Both the position numbers and the translations under genes were made by a program. This document shows positions 12,095 through 23,559 of a stretch of DNA of 64,000 nt, one piece after another. Positions within the stretch are counted from its first letter, which is position 1; every line of letters begins with the position of its first letter. The notes beneath the pieces were generated by a model. It saw nothing but the letters and a program-made list of their open reading frames with translations, was not told where the DNA came from and did not search any database. The stretch spans positions 2,606,501 through 2,670,500 of the forward strand of contig NC_135247.1 of assembly GCF_947623445.1 (NCBI RefSeq). The letters are read 5' to 3'. The stretch is from Clavelina lepadiformis (lineage: Eukaryota > Chordata > Ascidiacea > Aplousobranchia > Clavelinidae).

Positions 12095-13530
12095 ATGCAT
12101 CAAGTGAGTATAGGCTACAACTTCAGTTTGTTTTTTACGGAAAATCTTTCACCAAACTCCAACAAAATTGCTTTATATCACATATGGAGCCTTTATTTTG
12201 TTCCTTTTGCTCACTCAGATCAAATTTTCATTGATAACCATCGGTCTTGTTCTGGCCGTCACCTCGGTGTCCGTTGTCCGATCCGCTTGTTATAGGGAGC
12301 GCCACTGCTTTGAAAAATCAACCAACGAGACTCATAAACCTGGTGATATATGGCGAACTGAAGATTGCTTCGAATGCAGCTGCTCTGGTTACAAAATCCG
12401 TGTTGTAAGTGTTGTTGTGACCGTTTATGTTTAAGTTTCAAGTTTCGTGTGACAAAAAATTGTTTAAAGTCTGTTTATTAGCTTACCTTCCAAGCACGGT
12501 AGAATGAGTATAACGGTAATTAATGAGTATAAAAGGTGGCCTAATGTGAAACTTCACGCAAATTTGGAGATTTCTTGCAAAAACTGCGCTTCCTTTATGT
12601 AGAGAGCCTGCTGGGAATTTGTAAAGGACGGGAAAGATCGTCACGAGGTTGAAGTTTCTACAGAAGAGGCCAAAAACTTCTCATGCCCACTTCATCCTTT
12701 CTTTCACTTATTCCACGATCACAAGCCGGAGTCACGTGGCACGCTGCCGCCGGTTAGACGTGTCCATTACGTCATCAAACGATCGTACATGGAATGTTGC
12801 TCGCTGTAAGTCGATTTCAAAATGTTAAATGCCTGGATTTTTTCTTTGTTTGTATTTTAAATGCATGGTGTTTGTTTTGTTTGATTGTTCCATTTGGTAG
12901 AATAGGGTGGTTATCAACCATTGAGGAATTTTAAGATTTTAACCATTTTAAAATTTAACTAACAAAAGTTTTTTACTTCAAAAATATAGTTTATAAAGCT
13001 ACAAAATTTTTCCAACGCTACAAGTGTGCTACAGTATTACACAATATTCTTTCAAAAAAAACGCAACAAACTTTCGTCTTTATAATTTTCAAACATCAGT
13101 ATGTCTTAAGTTACTGTAACTGTACTTGTAGCCTACTATGACGTCATAACCAGCAAAGCTAAATAAAATCGAAAATACTTTCCAGCTCTTAGGCTATATA
13201 TCTATACTTTTTGCTTATATTAGTATAATCATGATTTTTGCAAAACATTGCACAGAGTTAAACAAAAGACAGGCAATATAGAGATGTATCGAAGCGTTAG
13301 AGAACCACTGCATATCCAGTATTCACACATAACGTTGAATAGTCACCTTGCTATGCTTCTTGTTTCGTTAATCATCCGTGTATTTGTTGTTTTGCAGATC
13401 TGCTTACCCGTACAACGTGAGCCCGGATTGCAAAACAATTTTCAAGAAAAACGAATGTAAATACGAAGTTGTTGATCGCAAAAACCCGACAGAACCTTGC
13501 CCGTATCCGCACGGGTTCATAGGAAAATAA
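12095..13530 (+). CDS. msmb-like: beta-microseminoprotein-like secreted protein, gene 3 (long form)
   Basis: Third plus-strand member, predicted 176 aa. Coding exons: 12095-12103 (Met-His-Gln), 12219-12404, 12603-12805 and 13398-13530, again phases 0, 0, 2. Exon 2 has a strong signal peptide and then SACYRERHCFEKSTNET, GDIWRTEDCFECSC. Exon 3 begins RACWEFV, has the short NFSCPLHPFF block and ends MECCSL; it is about 24 codons shorter than in gene 1. Exon 4 reads SAYPYNVSPDCKTIFKKNEC and ends GFIGK-stop. The acceptor of exon 3 lies in a short AGAGAG run; the first AG is chosen because it keeps the frame. Long forms conserve cysteines and exon edges rather than the insert's sequence. Confidence 0.88.
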
Positions 13531-13539
13531 TTTTTTCTT

Positions 13540-16500
13540 TAGCTGATGTTAAACTAAGATAATTCTTTGAGAAATGTTATTATGGGTTTTTTAAAGATAA
13601 CCAGAATTTTTGCAAACTTTTGACACATTTTGACACTTTCACACATCAAGCGCTAATCTCTTTGCCTGCACTGGTTTTACACATTTTGAGTGAATGTTAC
13701 ATGTATTTGGAAAGAGTTAATATTTTTGTTTTGACCTGACGAGTCGAGCGCGCCCAATATCAGTAATAATGAGTCATTATGTGAAATTTATCGCGTGTGT
13801 CGGCGACGGTCCTTTTTGGGTCACTTTGTCGGTATTACAGAATTGTTTTTGTCATTTTGGTGTCGGTTTGGTTTCTAAATAAAGAAAAGAAGAAGAAGGG
13901 GAAGTTTTTGACTTATTGGCAAGTTATTTCGCCACAACTTGGCTGAAAATATTGAAATTAAGCAGCAAAAACAAGTACGATGACGTCATGAGCATACTTC
14001 ATCTTAATTGTGCCTCACGTCCAAAGCTTAACTTGAATTCGCAACGCTCGATTTCCGTAACATCTGGATATATTTCATGTGATGTATTGCAACTCATTGT
14101 CAAAATTTTGCATGAATCATACCCACTACAAACAATGGCGGCTTCTTGCGCAATAGAAGCAATAGAATTTGCAGCTGTGAACATTTCAATTTTGGACGAA
14201 GTTGTTTATCACGCCGGACAAAATATTGCGCATAAATCACCCAACCGTATGCGCCAAAAAGTACACCAACACGTCAATTGTTTTACAACACACTAAGCAT
14301 TTTGCTCAATCGCTTATTAAGAGTGAAGAAATACTTGCATGTACAATTCGCTTTCTTCTGCAAATAAGCCGGATACACTTCAAACGTTGAATCGTTTCCC
14401 GGAGCGTCCTCTGCTTCAGACGTGTTTTCGTCTCGCTCAAGTTGTTTGGCCACGCTCACATGTTGCACACGCACTATGCTATTTGCTGAGAGTTCAGTCT
14501 CACGGAAGCTTTTCGCTGAGTCATTTTTCCAGCAGACCGGCAATTGAACTAATCGCTCATTGCCCACAACCAGTACCAAGCACAGTTTATTTATTATGGT
14601 CTTTATAATTATTTAAGTGACAGTAAAGTTGCTATATATGTACTGAAAACTACAATTACAGTTTATCAATAACATTCTATAACATTTTAGAGTGTATTAC
14701 ATCTCTCCTTATATGGTGTGTTTGCGTAGTTTAGCTGTTTAGCTGCGGTAGAAGTGAGAAATGTTCTTGAAATTTGGCCAGTGGTGGTGATATAACGTTG
14801 GCCCAACAATTCGTATGCGTGATGTGTTTGTGTAATTGTGTTTGTGGTGCGTGTAATATTCTGCGCTCCGAAAATGTTTCTTCAAAACTTCATCCAAATT
14901 GGTTTTAACGGGAATTTCCACAGAAAATCCCCGTATCATGCTTTTTATTACGAACAACCGGCAACGACAAAAAAGTTCACATTAAGTACGATTCATCAAC
15001 AAAATACAGAAAATACCGGTGGAAATTTCGGTGAAGACAACTGCGGGTTCTTCAAAACATGCATAAACATGGTGGTTTTTGTTAAATCCGGCTCTTACCG
15101 GTTCAACGGCAATAACAACTAATTCCTTGAAGCAATATGACATAGTGCTTTTGTCACTGAGTGCTTTTGGCTTTAGTGGGCCACCTTGCGGTTAAATGTT
15201 ACCTGATTCACCCTTCCACTACAAATCTTGTATAAAATCGTTAAGCCTTCCAAAGGTCCTTGGTTGCGTCAGAGTTTAGTGTAGAACTTATTTACGAACT
15301 TCTTCTTTCTGACTGACTTTTGAAGAAACAGAAGAGCACCAAGTAGGAAGAGCACGCCGGCTTTTTCAACTTCCATTTCACAGCCAGCGAAATATTAAGC
15401 TGATTGCAAGAGTGGTTATTAAAAACCAACCTTTTCTCGGATTTTGCACTCTTGCGCTATTGCATTTACTGCAGCATAGTAAGAGATTTCCGTTGTCAGT
15501 TTTTACCGGATGACATTCGCTAATTGTTTGATTGCATCGTTTGATCAAGGTTAAACGTTCTTTCGTGTGAACAGTAACTGTATAAAACAAAATAAAAGAT
15601 CATCATGAAATATTTAAAATTAGACACAAAGAACTTCAATAATGTCCACGTTCAAACAAAAACGCAAAGAAAGTTAGAAATGTAACGACTTGAGCCATAA
15701 TGTAAGCTAATCCTGACTCATTGCACATTTATATTCCCATAAAAAAAATTAGATACGTTAATTTGCAACATTATTTGTTGCAAATTTATCTATTTTAGTT
15801 ACAACAATAAGAAAGACAATTAAGATGGTGATGCTTTCACAAGAGCCTAAACATGTTTTGAAGCGAAATAGAAATTGCTCTTAACATTTCAAACATCATG
15901 GTTTATTTTTATTTATCTGAAATAAACCGAATAAAGTCATTATTTTGACGTTAACAACGCTAATGATGTTATAATTAAGATAGCACTTTCCATTAAACCA
16001 ACTAACGTTGACATCAGGGGAGCTTCAAAGTGCAGCCGATTCATTGAATTAGTGCGGAGGGCGGAGCACAGCATTTTATAAACACCAATTTGTAAGTCAT
16101 CATATAACTGTGTCCACTGCCTACTCACAAGATGTGATAGAGTGGCAGGATGATAAGTCATGGTCTTCACAGTGTTCTTCCTGCATCGTGATTTCTTGAT
16201 GTGCGCAGTATCCCAGACTCTTCGGATTGCAATAAAAACAATTCTTGAAACTGCATGCTCGGTCACATCCGGTCAAAATAATTGCGGCTTCAATTCATAA
16301 AGTACATATTTAATTATTTGTCGGACGTATTTGTTTGTGGTTATTTTAGCCCGGCCGTAATTATGCCGCTACTGATTACTGCATACAACATAAATACTAA
16401 TTTTATCGGCTAACATACGAGAAAAAGCACCCTTCCATGATAAGTATATCGATTGTTTTAGCATTTTTTGTCAACATCACTTAAAAAAATTATTAAATTA

Positions 16501-17860
16501 CTTACCGAAAAAGAAAATTTGTTTGTTTGATGGCGTCATCGCGGTATTTGCCCAAAAGTAAAATTATCTTTATTAAAATCGTTCCTAATTCAAACAATTT
16601 CATCTAAAATCTGATTTCAATGACGAATGACTATAAATACGTGAAATTTTTTATCAAGAAATTAAACGAAAATAGAAAATTTAACTTTCCCATTGTCCTT
16701 TCCTCAAATCTCTCTTGTACTTTATCACAGAAAGCATACAGAGCTTTACTCAGTGATAGCAGACAACGCTTGGGGCTATATTCTTGCCTCGCTCATTTCA
16801 TTCTTGACTGGCCGGTTTGTTTCGTCACAATATACCGCGTTCCATTGTTCTTTTTATTCATTTCAAACAAAGTTTTGCACGTTCAAAACATATAATTTGT
16901 GCTTATTGGGGTATGACATCGCTTTTTCTAGGATTTTCTTTTAACTTGGAAAGCTGTGCAGTCTTGAGTGCTTGACTGGGAGGAAACTAGTCCTTTCCTG
17001 TCCTCTAGCGGTGTACTATTTGTTTACGTTGCATATTTTGTTTGGGGGGAGGTGGTACATTTTAAATGAAAAACCAAACCATATTTGCTATTGTCTCAGA
17101 CCAAGAAACTAGCAAGGTATTTGTATAACAATTGCATATGCTTTCACCAATGTAGGTACTGTATTGTAGTTAGCTTTGTACAAAAATAGTATTTTTAATC
17201 GCAATACCAAATCATAGACTGCTATAAAATTATTCTATGGTTAGTAGTGTTTCATAGTAGTCTATGATTAAACACAACATAATCGACTTTAATTATTTTG
17301 CATTTGATTTACAATCAAGTTAATAGCTTCACGTAATTGGTTTAATCAAACAGCAATTTCAATTTTAAACAACGCACATCTTGACAAGGGAAAAGTTGTA
17401 TTAAACAGACACGAGAAGCAGCTCTTGAGCACAGAGGTTTAACAAAACATCCTCGTATGAAACAATCACATGACATTGACTAAACTTATTGTTAAAATAT
17501 TCTAATAAGGTGGTTTTAATCACTATAAATGCAAAAAGCTCCCAAAATTTAAAAAATACTTGTTCGCTTTTAATGATAAAGATTACAGAGTGAATGTTTC
17601 ACCGTGTGCAAGTTACGCAGCCCTGGTTAGGTTAGGAGAATGGGTATAAGCAAAAATTCGATTTAAGCTATTTCGAATTTAATTAAAATTATATTTAAAT
17701 TAGAAGGAAGGTTTAGGATACTGTGTTATAATATTTAATTTAGGTTAACAAGAAGCCATGAAAAATATCTTTGAACGATTTCTTCCGGTGAAATAGTGAC
17801 GGCCTAAACATTATGCAGAGTAGCCCTATATGTAAGACCGACGAGGTGTTATAATTTTGT
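13540..17860. other. intergenic, no gene recognised
   Basis: About 4.3 kb between MSMB-like gene 3 and the decarboxylase. The longest open frame (13916-14296) has no ATG start and no family resemblance. A minus-strand frame at 15940-16266 is likewise unrecognised. A short imperfect hairpin lies at 17210-17269. Confidence 0.45.
17210..17269. repeat. 60-bp imperfect hairpin
   Basis: Arms AATCATAGACTGCTAT (17210-17225) and ATAGTAGTCTATGATT (17254-17269) are reverse complements with one mismatch, with a 28-base loop. It could be a tiny MITE relic or a transcribed hairpin; nothing in the sequence decides. Confidence 0.55.
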
Positions 17861-17871
17861 GCTGACATCAT

Positions 17872-20800
17872 CTATAAATCGCTTCCCAGCAGATCAATCT
17901 CTTGAACCACGAACTCCATATCTTCGCGAGTGACCTTATCATTGATGACAACCATTCGAAAAAAGTTTGGTAAATTCCCGACTGGCTGGTAACCAACCAA
18001 CATCGAACCTTTTTTGGTCATTCGTTCCTTAATCTGTGGTGCTACTGACGCCAACTTGCGGCAAAACTTCTCGTCACGTAAATTCCAATCGGTGTCTCTC
18101 ATGATTTTCGGAAGATACCAAAAACAGACGTTTGTGCATTCAGGCTAAATGGTAATAAAAAAATTTATCAAATGGTTGAAATGTAGAGGGCTTTCCTTCT
18201 GTCTATGTTGAAGTATTCTTGTTGAAATCATTGACATCGAAACAAGTATATCGACATTTCAAAACTAAAATATCGACGACTATTTTGTGTTCAGTTTAAA
18301 AATAGAATGAACTTTAACTTACATCCGTAACTAATTTGAAACCTTCTGTTTTTTGCAAAATGTCGATCAAAAATCGTGAATTTTCAAAAGCTTTCTCAAC
18401 TCGATCGCTTAATCCCAGCCTACCGTGCGCTTTCCACATCAGCCAAAACTTAAAAGCGTCAACCTGACAAAGAAGAAAACTGACAATATTTAAGAGTGCC
18501 TTAAAAATGTTAAAACTTCATTCGAACCACACGATCACCGGGTTTGACATTCTTATGTGTACTTTATACCTTTCTTCCACACTGAAGAACCTTCGACCCG
18601 ACGTCGTACGAAGCGTCATAAAGTGTTTTGTCTTGTTGAAATAGGTAGGGGACGTGGAGTGTATGACAATTCTTCATCGTGTTCTGCAAATTCGTTTGTT
18701 TTGCATTTTATAACAAGCTGATGTTTCAAGCTATGATAAGACGATGCTGATGAATTATTATTTTGAATGTCATCTCCAAACTTTCTGTTTTAACGAGCTC
18801 CGAAAATCCGTGTCAGAAGCTAAGTGTACCCATGGGGCCCACTTCATTTGAGGAATATTGTCGACTTGCATATCTTACCGGGTGTTTCGTGACGAACATG
18901 CAGCATTGTAAAGGCGCCATTAGCATTTTGTGCGGGTTCAGTGACACCGAATCTGACCTACAACATGCAAGGTTTTAGCGAATGCTCGTATATAATTGTA
19001 ATAAATAGTCTTAAGTGCCTGTGTAAGCCATCCATCAAATGACGATGTTTTTCTGAAAAGAGCGCACCACCTCCCCAAGCTCCCTGCAAGAGAAACAACT
19101 TTAGACCTCCAACGTAAAAGCTATGAAATTTTCGAACTTCACGATGAACGGTTTGATAAGTTAACATGCCTCAGTTACGCACGAATAGCATAACTTAACA
19201 AATAACATAACATAGTATAACTAGCACTTTAGCCTCACATCCACGTGCATCCACATTTCGTACTTTTCGCAAATATCCGCAATTTGGTTGAGCGGATCAT
19301 AGGCTCCCAAGACAGTGGTTCCAGCCGTCGCAACAACTAGAAAGGGCACAGAACCCTATACAAATAACACTTATAAACGATGCCACATAGTGAATTGAGT
19401 TCTCTAAAAACAGTGCAATACTGTACAAGCTCTGAAACGGTCAGCTCAAAGCAATCACAAATACATAAAGCGATAACTTAAATTCTCCCACTGGGATTTT
19501 ACCTGCTCTTGCGCTTCCAAGACGCGCTTCTCAAGATCCACAGGATCCATTTTACCATTCGAGGTCGTGTTGACTGAGATGAGTGAATCCAAGCCAAGGC
19601 CAAGAAGCGTGGCATTTTTTTTGTTGGAGTAATGACTCCCACATGAAGCAAACGCCACCATGCGCGGGAGACTAAACAAGCCTTTGTTTTTGATATCTGG
19701 GAACTTATGAAATCTGGCCAGATTCATTCCAAGCATATTACAATATGAACCGCCTGCATAAAAAGGAAAATCTTTATACCTATGGCAAATTCTAATTAAA
19801 CTTCTCTGTGACATTGCCCTAATGGAAAAGTGAAAAACTGGTGATTGAGTTATTGCCAACGTTTATATGAAAAGTACGTACCTGGGGGGAAAGTCCCTGT
19901 ACCGTCCGGATAACCAACCATCTCACAAAACTGTTTCAAAAGGTATTGCTCAATCAAGACAAACACCGGCGCGACTTCGTATGTGTATCTGGGTAATAAG
20001 GAATAACCAAAGATGTGAAATCATTACAATCCAATATCTATGCACGTTGTATGCACAAATTTATCTTCACAACTGCAAAGGTGATTTTAATACTGTTGTA
20101 AAAATAGTTCATGGAAACCTTGTAGTCTACGCAACTTATTTTCAGCAATTTTAAATCATCACTCACATAGACGTGTTCAATACGTCGGTAACAATCTGTC
20201 CAGCAAAACCATATGGATCAATGCCTGCGTAAAGCTGGTTGAAAAAATGTGGATTTCCTGAAAATGTACCAATTGGTTATTTCAGTTTTTGTTTGGATTA
20301 AGGGTTGTTGTTTGGCAACGTATAGGCCTACAACACAACCCTCCACCACAGTTGTTCATTATTATATAGGCCATGTTGCCCATGAATAATGAATAAGCAA
20401 AAAGTTCGACCAAATTGCCTAAATAATGCAAGCATAGAATAATAAAGGTATGAGAATAACCGCTATTTATTTTCTACAAACACTGTATCTTGTTCTTTCC
20501 GTATACTTAACTACAACGAATAAATTGTTTTTATCTCTCATTTAAAATTGTGACAACAAAACTTTGAATATTGACAGGGGAATTCCCTGTTACGATATTA
20601 CTGTATTGGGGAAACAGCAATGTACGTCTATTCCAAAAATACATCAGGGCGTTAGAATAAAGGACTGAAGCAAACAACAAGCTTCCATGATACGCATATA
20701 TTCTCACCAGTCTTAACGCTGTATGTAAATACATCCTTTAAATCCTGTAACAAATCACTATGCGAAGCTGGGCAATCTTCAACTTCTATATTTAAAACTT

Positions 20801-21017
20801 TGCGCAGCTCTTCCGGGCTTTTGAACTTAACAACAAGCTCATTGCGATCCTGTGCTTTTTCCCAGCCTTCCTTGACGGCAAGGTCATACACTGATTTTAA
20901 AAAGCTCTCAACACTTGAATCCTTTTTCCCCCCCACGATGTTTTCAGTATGGTCAGACGTATGGGTGCTAGCAGCTAATCCATTTGCGGAAGTAGTTGCT
21001 TCGCCTCGTCCTGGCAT
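17872..21017 (-). CDS. gadl1/csad: PLP-dependent decarboxylase, GADL1/CSAD type
   Basis: Group II pyridoxal-phosphate decarboxylase. Family members decarboxylate cysteine sulfinate or aspartate in the cytosol (taurine, hypotaurine or beta-alanine supply); the substrate here is not decided. Ten coding exons, read from the high end: 20708-21017, 20167-20257, 19882-19988, 19503-19753, 19239-19355, 19019-19083, 18879-18957, 18570-18683, 18323-18463, 17872-18144. They sum to 516 codons, the usual length for CSAD/GADL1 and shorter than GAD65/67. Seen: [18 protein letters not shown] with the cofactor-stacking His, TAGTTV, HVD with the cofactor-binding Asp, NPHK with the Schiff-base Lys, and GSMLVGYQP. 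The C-terminal half resembles vertebrate GADL1 most. Oddities: HVDGAWGG where the family has HVDAAWGG, SLNPHK instead of AWNPHK, and a GC donor after exon 6. A possible acceptor near 21,051 suggests a 5' leader intron or trans-splice site. Confidence 0.93.
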
Positions 21018-21808
21018 ATTGTCTGGAATAGTTTAGGCGTTACTCTGTCCTGGTAAAATAATACAACTTTATGAATTCAGTATATCGCAATCTTTTCGTT
21101 TTTGCTAACAGGAATCATCGTGACGGTGCAACAATTAAGCCTATTTTAGGTCACTCACTGAATTGATCTTCAAAAACCAAAACACTTAACTCAATTTAGA
21201 ATCATACGGCACGTGCTCACTCACGCTTAACGTCGCCTAAACTAATGGCTTGAGGCATTCAGCAATTGCTGTTGTTCACTCTTCCAGTCAGCCATTTCCG
21301 GCGTATAAGCCAACAGGTCTATAACAACAAACTGCTGCTAACAAAGAGCCCACCTTACCTAATGGCAACCATCTTGTACATATAAACTACTATTGTTTAT
21401 GAATTTTACAAAACAACCAGTTTAGTTAGAATTGGTTGTGCGCCCAAAAGATTCCAATCACGAAACAACAAGCCAAACGTCAAAACCGGCATTCAAACGC
21501 GCTTTTCTGTGATTGCCGTTGCACGATACATATTCCAATTTTTAAAATGGTTTTGCAACATTTTCAATTACACCACAGTTTATAAACTTGATTTTTTTAA
21601 ATCAAACCACGACATTTTAAGTCAGATATAACAATTGTAAAGCAAACTGGCTGTTGGCAAGTTACAATGCCTAAATTTCTAATCAGATGTAAGTACTTTC
21701 ATTATTCCACATTTGCACAATCCTTGCTGAAGTTGTTATGTATAGATATCGGTACCAATTTCCGTAAATAACTCTTCCTTTAAATGGATATTATCTCCAC
21801 CTTCCAAG

Positions 21809-22039
21809 CAATGTTCCCTCTAATTTGTCACGAGTCTGAGCAAACACACTAACTCCCTGAACGGTCTCTTGGACCACTGTGAGCAACATCAGACGTGCGC
21901 ACTGTGGTCAATATTATACGTTAATTATATTTTCAATCCAGGTTGGATATTTTTCTTGTGCGCAGCACAGATGTTCTGTGCACGGAGACCGTGTCAGCAG
22001 TGCGCATTTGCGCACGCGCGCAGTTTAGAGGGAACAGTG
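21809..22039. mobile_element. hAT-type MITE nested in the foldback element
   Basis: A 231-bp element. The left end reads CAATGTTCCCTCTAA and the right end is the reverse complement of CACTGTTCCCTCTAA. It is flanked by an exact 8-bp duplication CTTCCAAG (21801-21808 and 22040-22047), as hAT transposases make. The inside is rich in GCGCA-type motifs. No coding frame of note. Confidence 0.9.
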
Positions 22040-22465
22040 CTTCCAAGCAACAAATACCTAAAAACATTACAGCTGTTTCTGAAAAGCCTACGTATTCGTA
22101 TTCTTCGTAAGCCTACGCATATTCCTGATCGCAAAATATTTTGCACTGACGGTATAGGATAACTTTCCGTCTGCCTGCAAAGATAGGCTAGTCACAAAAC
22201 TTTGTCTTCTGTCAAATTCATTTTCTTCTTGGTTCCCGCCAAGAGAAAACGATTTATGACGTCACAAACATTTTTGCTCATTTGGCGCACTCTAACAAGA
22301 ACCATGTACATTTGATCAATCATGTAATTTTGGCAAATCATGTGTGCAATTACCGAATTATGTACATTCGGTAACTCACGTACATTCACCGAATCATGTA
22401 CATTTGGCAAATGACGCATGCATTTACCGAATCGGGTACATTTGGCGATTCATGCATGCATTTAC

Positions 22466-22999
22466 CATAGATATCCTATAAAACACAGTACAGTACAATA
22501 CAATTTTAGTTACAGTACTTTATGTCAGTGCCAGTAGGTTACGTTACAGTTTACATACGGTACCGGATGCCGTGCCGGTATTAACGTTAAACCAAGAAAA
22601 ACATTAGTTGTAGGTAATTATTATTATGCACAAAAAATGCATGAAAGGTTCTTGGATGACAAATCTTCTTTCTTGTCTCATCATCCGAACTCCCTTCACT
22701 GGCACTTCTTTCCATTAACTTATCGCTTACTGTAGCGCCATTAACTCTCATTTTCCTTTTTCTACAACCGTAAGCACAGCATTGAGTTCCTCTTTTATCC
22801 ATGTTTTATATTGATTACATAATTGACGAAAAAATCTCACAATTTAACGTTGGATCTAACTGCTTAAAAGCCCTATAAAATCGTGTTCAGAACCTAGTTG
22901 GGTCCCTTACCGTTGCCGCCAAATGTCTTCAATTGGCTTCATTTTTGATTGGTCAACAACAATAAGAAAAGCGATCTAGTGTTTTATAGGATATCTATG
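22466..22999 (-). mobile_element. non-autonomous P-element-like transposon
   Basis: A 534-bp element with perfect 21-bp terminal inverted repeats (starting CATAGATATCCTATAAAACA) and an exact 8-bp target duplication GCATTTAC (22458-22465 and 23000-23007). An 8-bp duplication together with a THAP-type N-terminus is the signature of P elements, known from Ciona. Inside, a minus-strand frame (22587-22802) starts MDKRGTQCCAYGCRKRK and later has RTFHAFF. This resembles the first part of a THAP DNA-binding domain with an insert, so the element looks like an internally deleted copy that kept the first transposase exon. Confidence 0.82.
22587..22802 (-). pseudogene. THAP-like transposase N-terminal fragment
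   Basis: 71 codons from an ATG close to one terminal repeat. Features seen: the CC-A-Y-G-C start of a THAP zinc module, a basic KRK stretch, an acidic SEGSSDDE stretch, then PRTFHAF. The later C-x2-H pair and the catalytic region are missing, so this is a remnant and not a working transposase. It could still encode a DNA-binding peptide if expressed. Confidence 0.5.
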
Positions 23000-23559
23000 G
23001 CATTTACCGAATCATGTACATTTAGCGAATCATGCACTTTTGGCAAATCATCTTTACATTTGACGATCCATGTATACTAGGCAATTCATGAAGACGTTAT
23101 GCGATTCATACGTACTTTTATGGAATCATTTAGTGTTTTTAGGAATGATGTTGATTCAGCAATTTGTGTATGTTTGTCTAATCACGCATGTATTTTGCAA
23201 GTTGGTTTGCCCATTTTCAATTTACGAAGAATAAATACCAATCATTTGGCCATTTTATAATTCATGGTATAAGTTTAAACGGACATTTGATTAACAAAAC
23301 TGCAATCCGATGAAAGAAAACACCATTTGCCATTAGGCATTGTAACTTGCCAACAGCCAGTTTGCTTTACAATTGTTATGTCTGACTTGAAATGTCGTTG
23401 TTTGATTTAAAAAAATCAAGTTTATAAAACTGTGGTGTAATTGTAAATGTTGCAAAACCATTTAAAAAATTGGAATATGAATCGTGCAACGGCAATCACA
23501 GAAAAGCGCGTTTGAATGCCGGTTTTGACGTTTGGCTTGTTGTTTCGTGATTGGAATCT

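Larger units (their letters stand above)
22310..23210. repeat. degenerate 18-20-bp tandem repeat, split by a P-type element
   Basis: Repeated units on the pattern GAATCATGTACATTTGGC and GCATTTACC run from about 22310 to 22465, then resume after the inserted element from 23000 to about 23210. Units diverge by several bases each. The repeat forms the core of the foldback element. Confidence 0.75.
21449..23559. mobile_element. foldback element with ~226-bp terminal inverted repeats
   Basis: The left arm at 21449-21674 and right arm at 23333-23559 are near-identical reverse complements; both outer ends read AGATTCCAATCACG inward. The core holds a degenerate tandem repeat and two later insertions, an hAT-type MITE at 21809-22039 and a P-type element at 22466-22999. 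Without these the element is about 1.3 kb. It has no transposase frame of its own, so it would be non-autonomous. I see no clear target duplication at the outer ends, so the superfamily is undecided. Confidence 0.85.

Noticed and set aside
13916-14296. 126-codon plus-strand open frame
   Set aside because: It opens at TTG, not ATG, shows no family motif, and overlaps other open frames; likely chance.
15940-16266. 108-codon minus-strand open frame
   Set aside because: No recognisable domain, no splice partners, and no composition shift; treated as chance.
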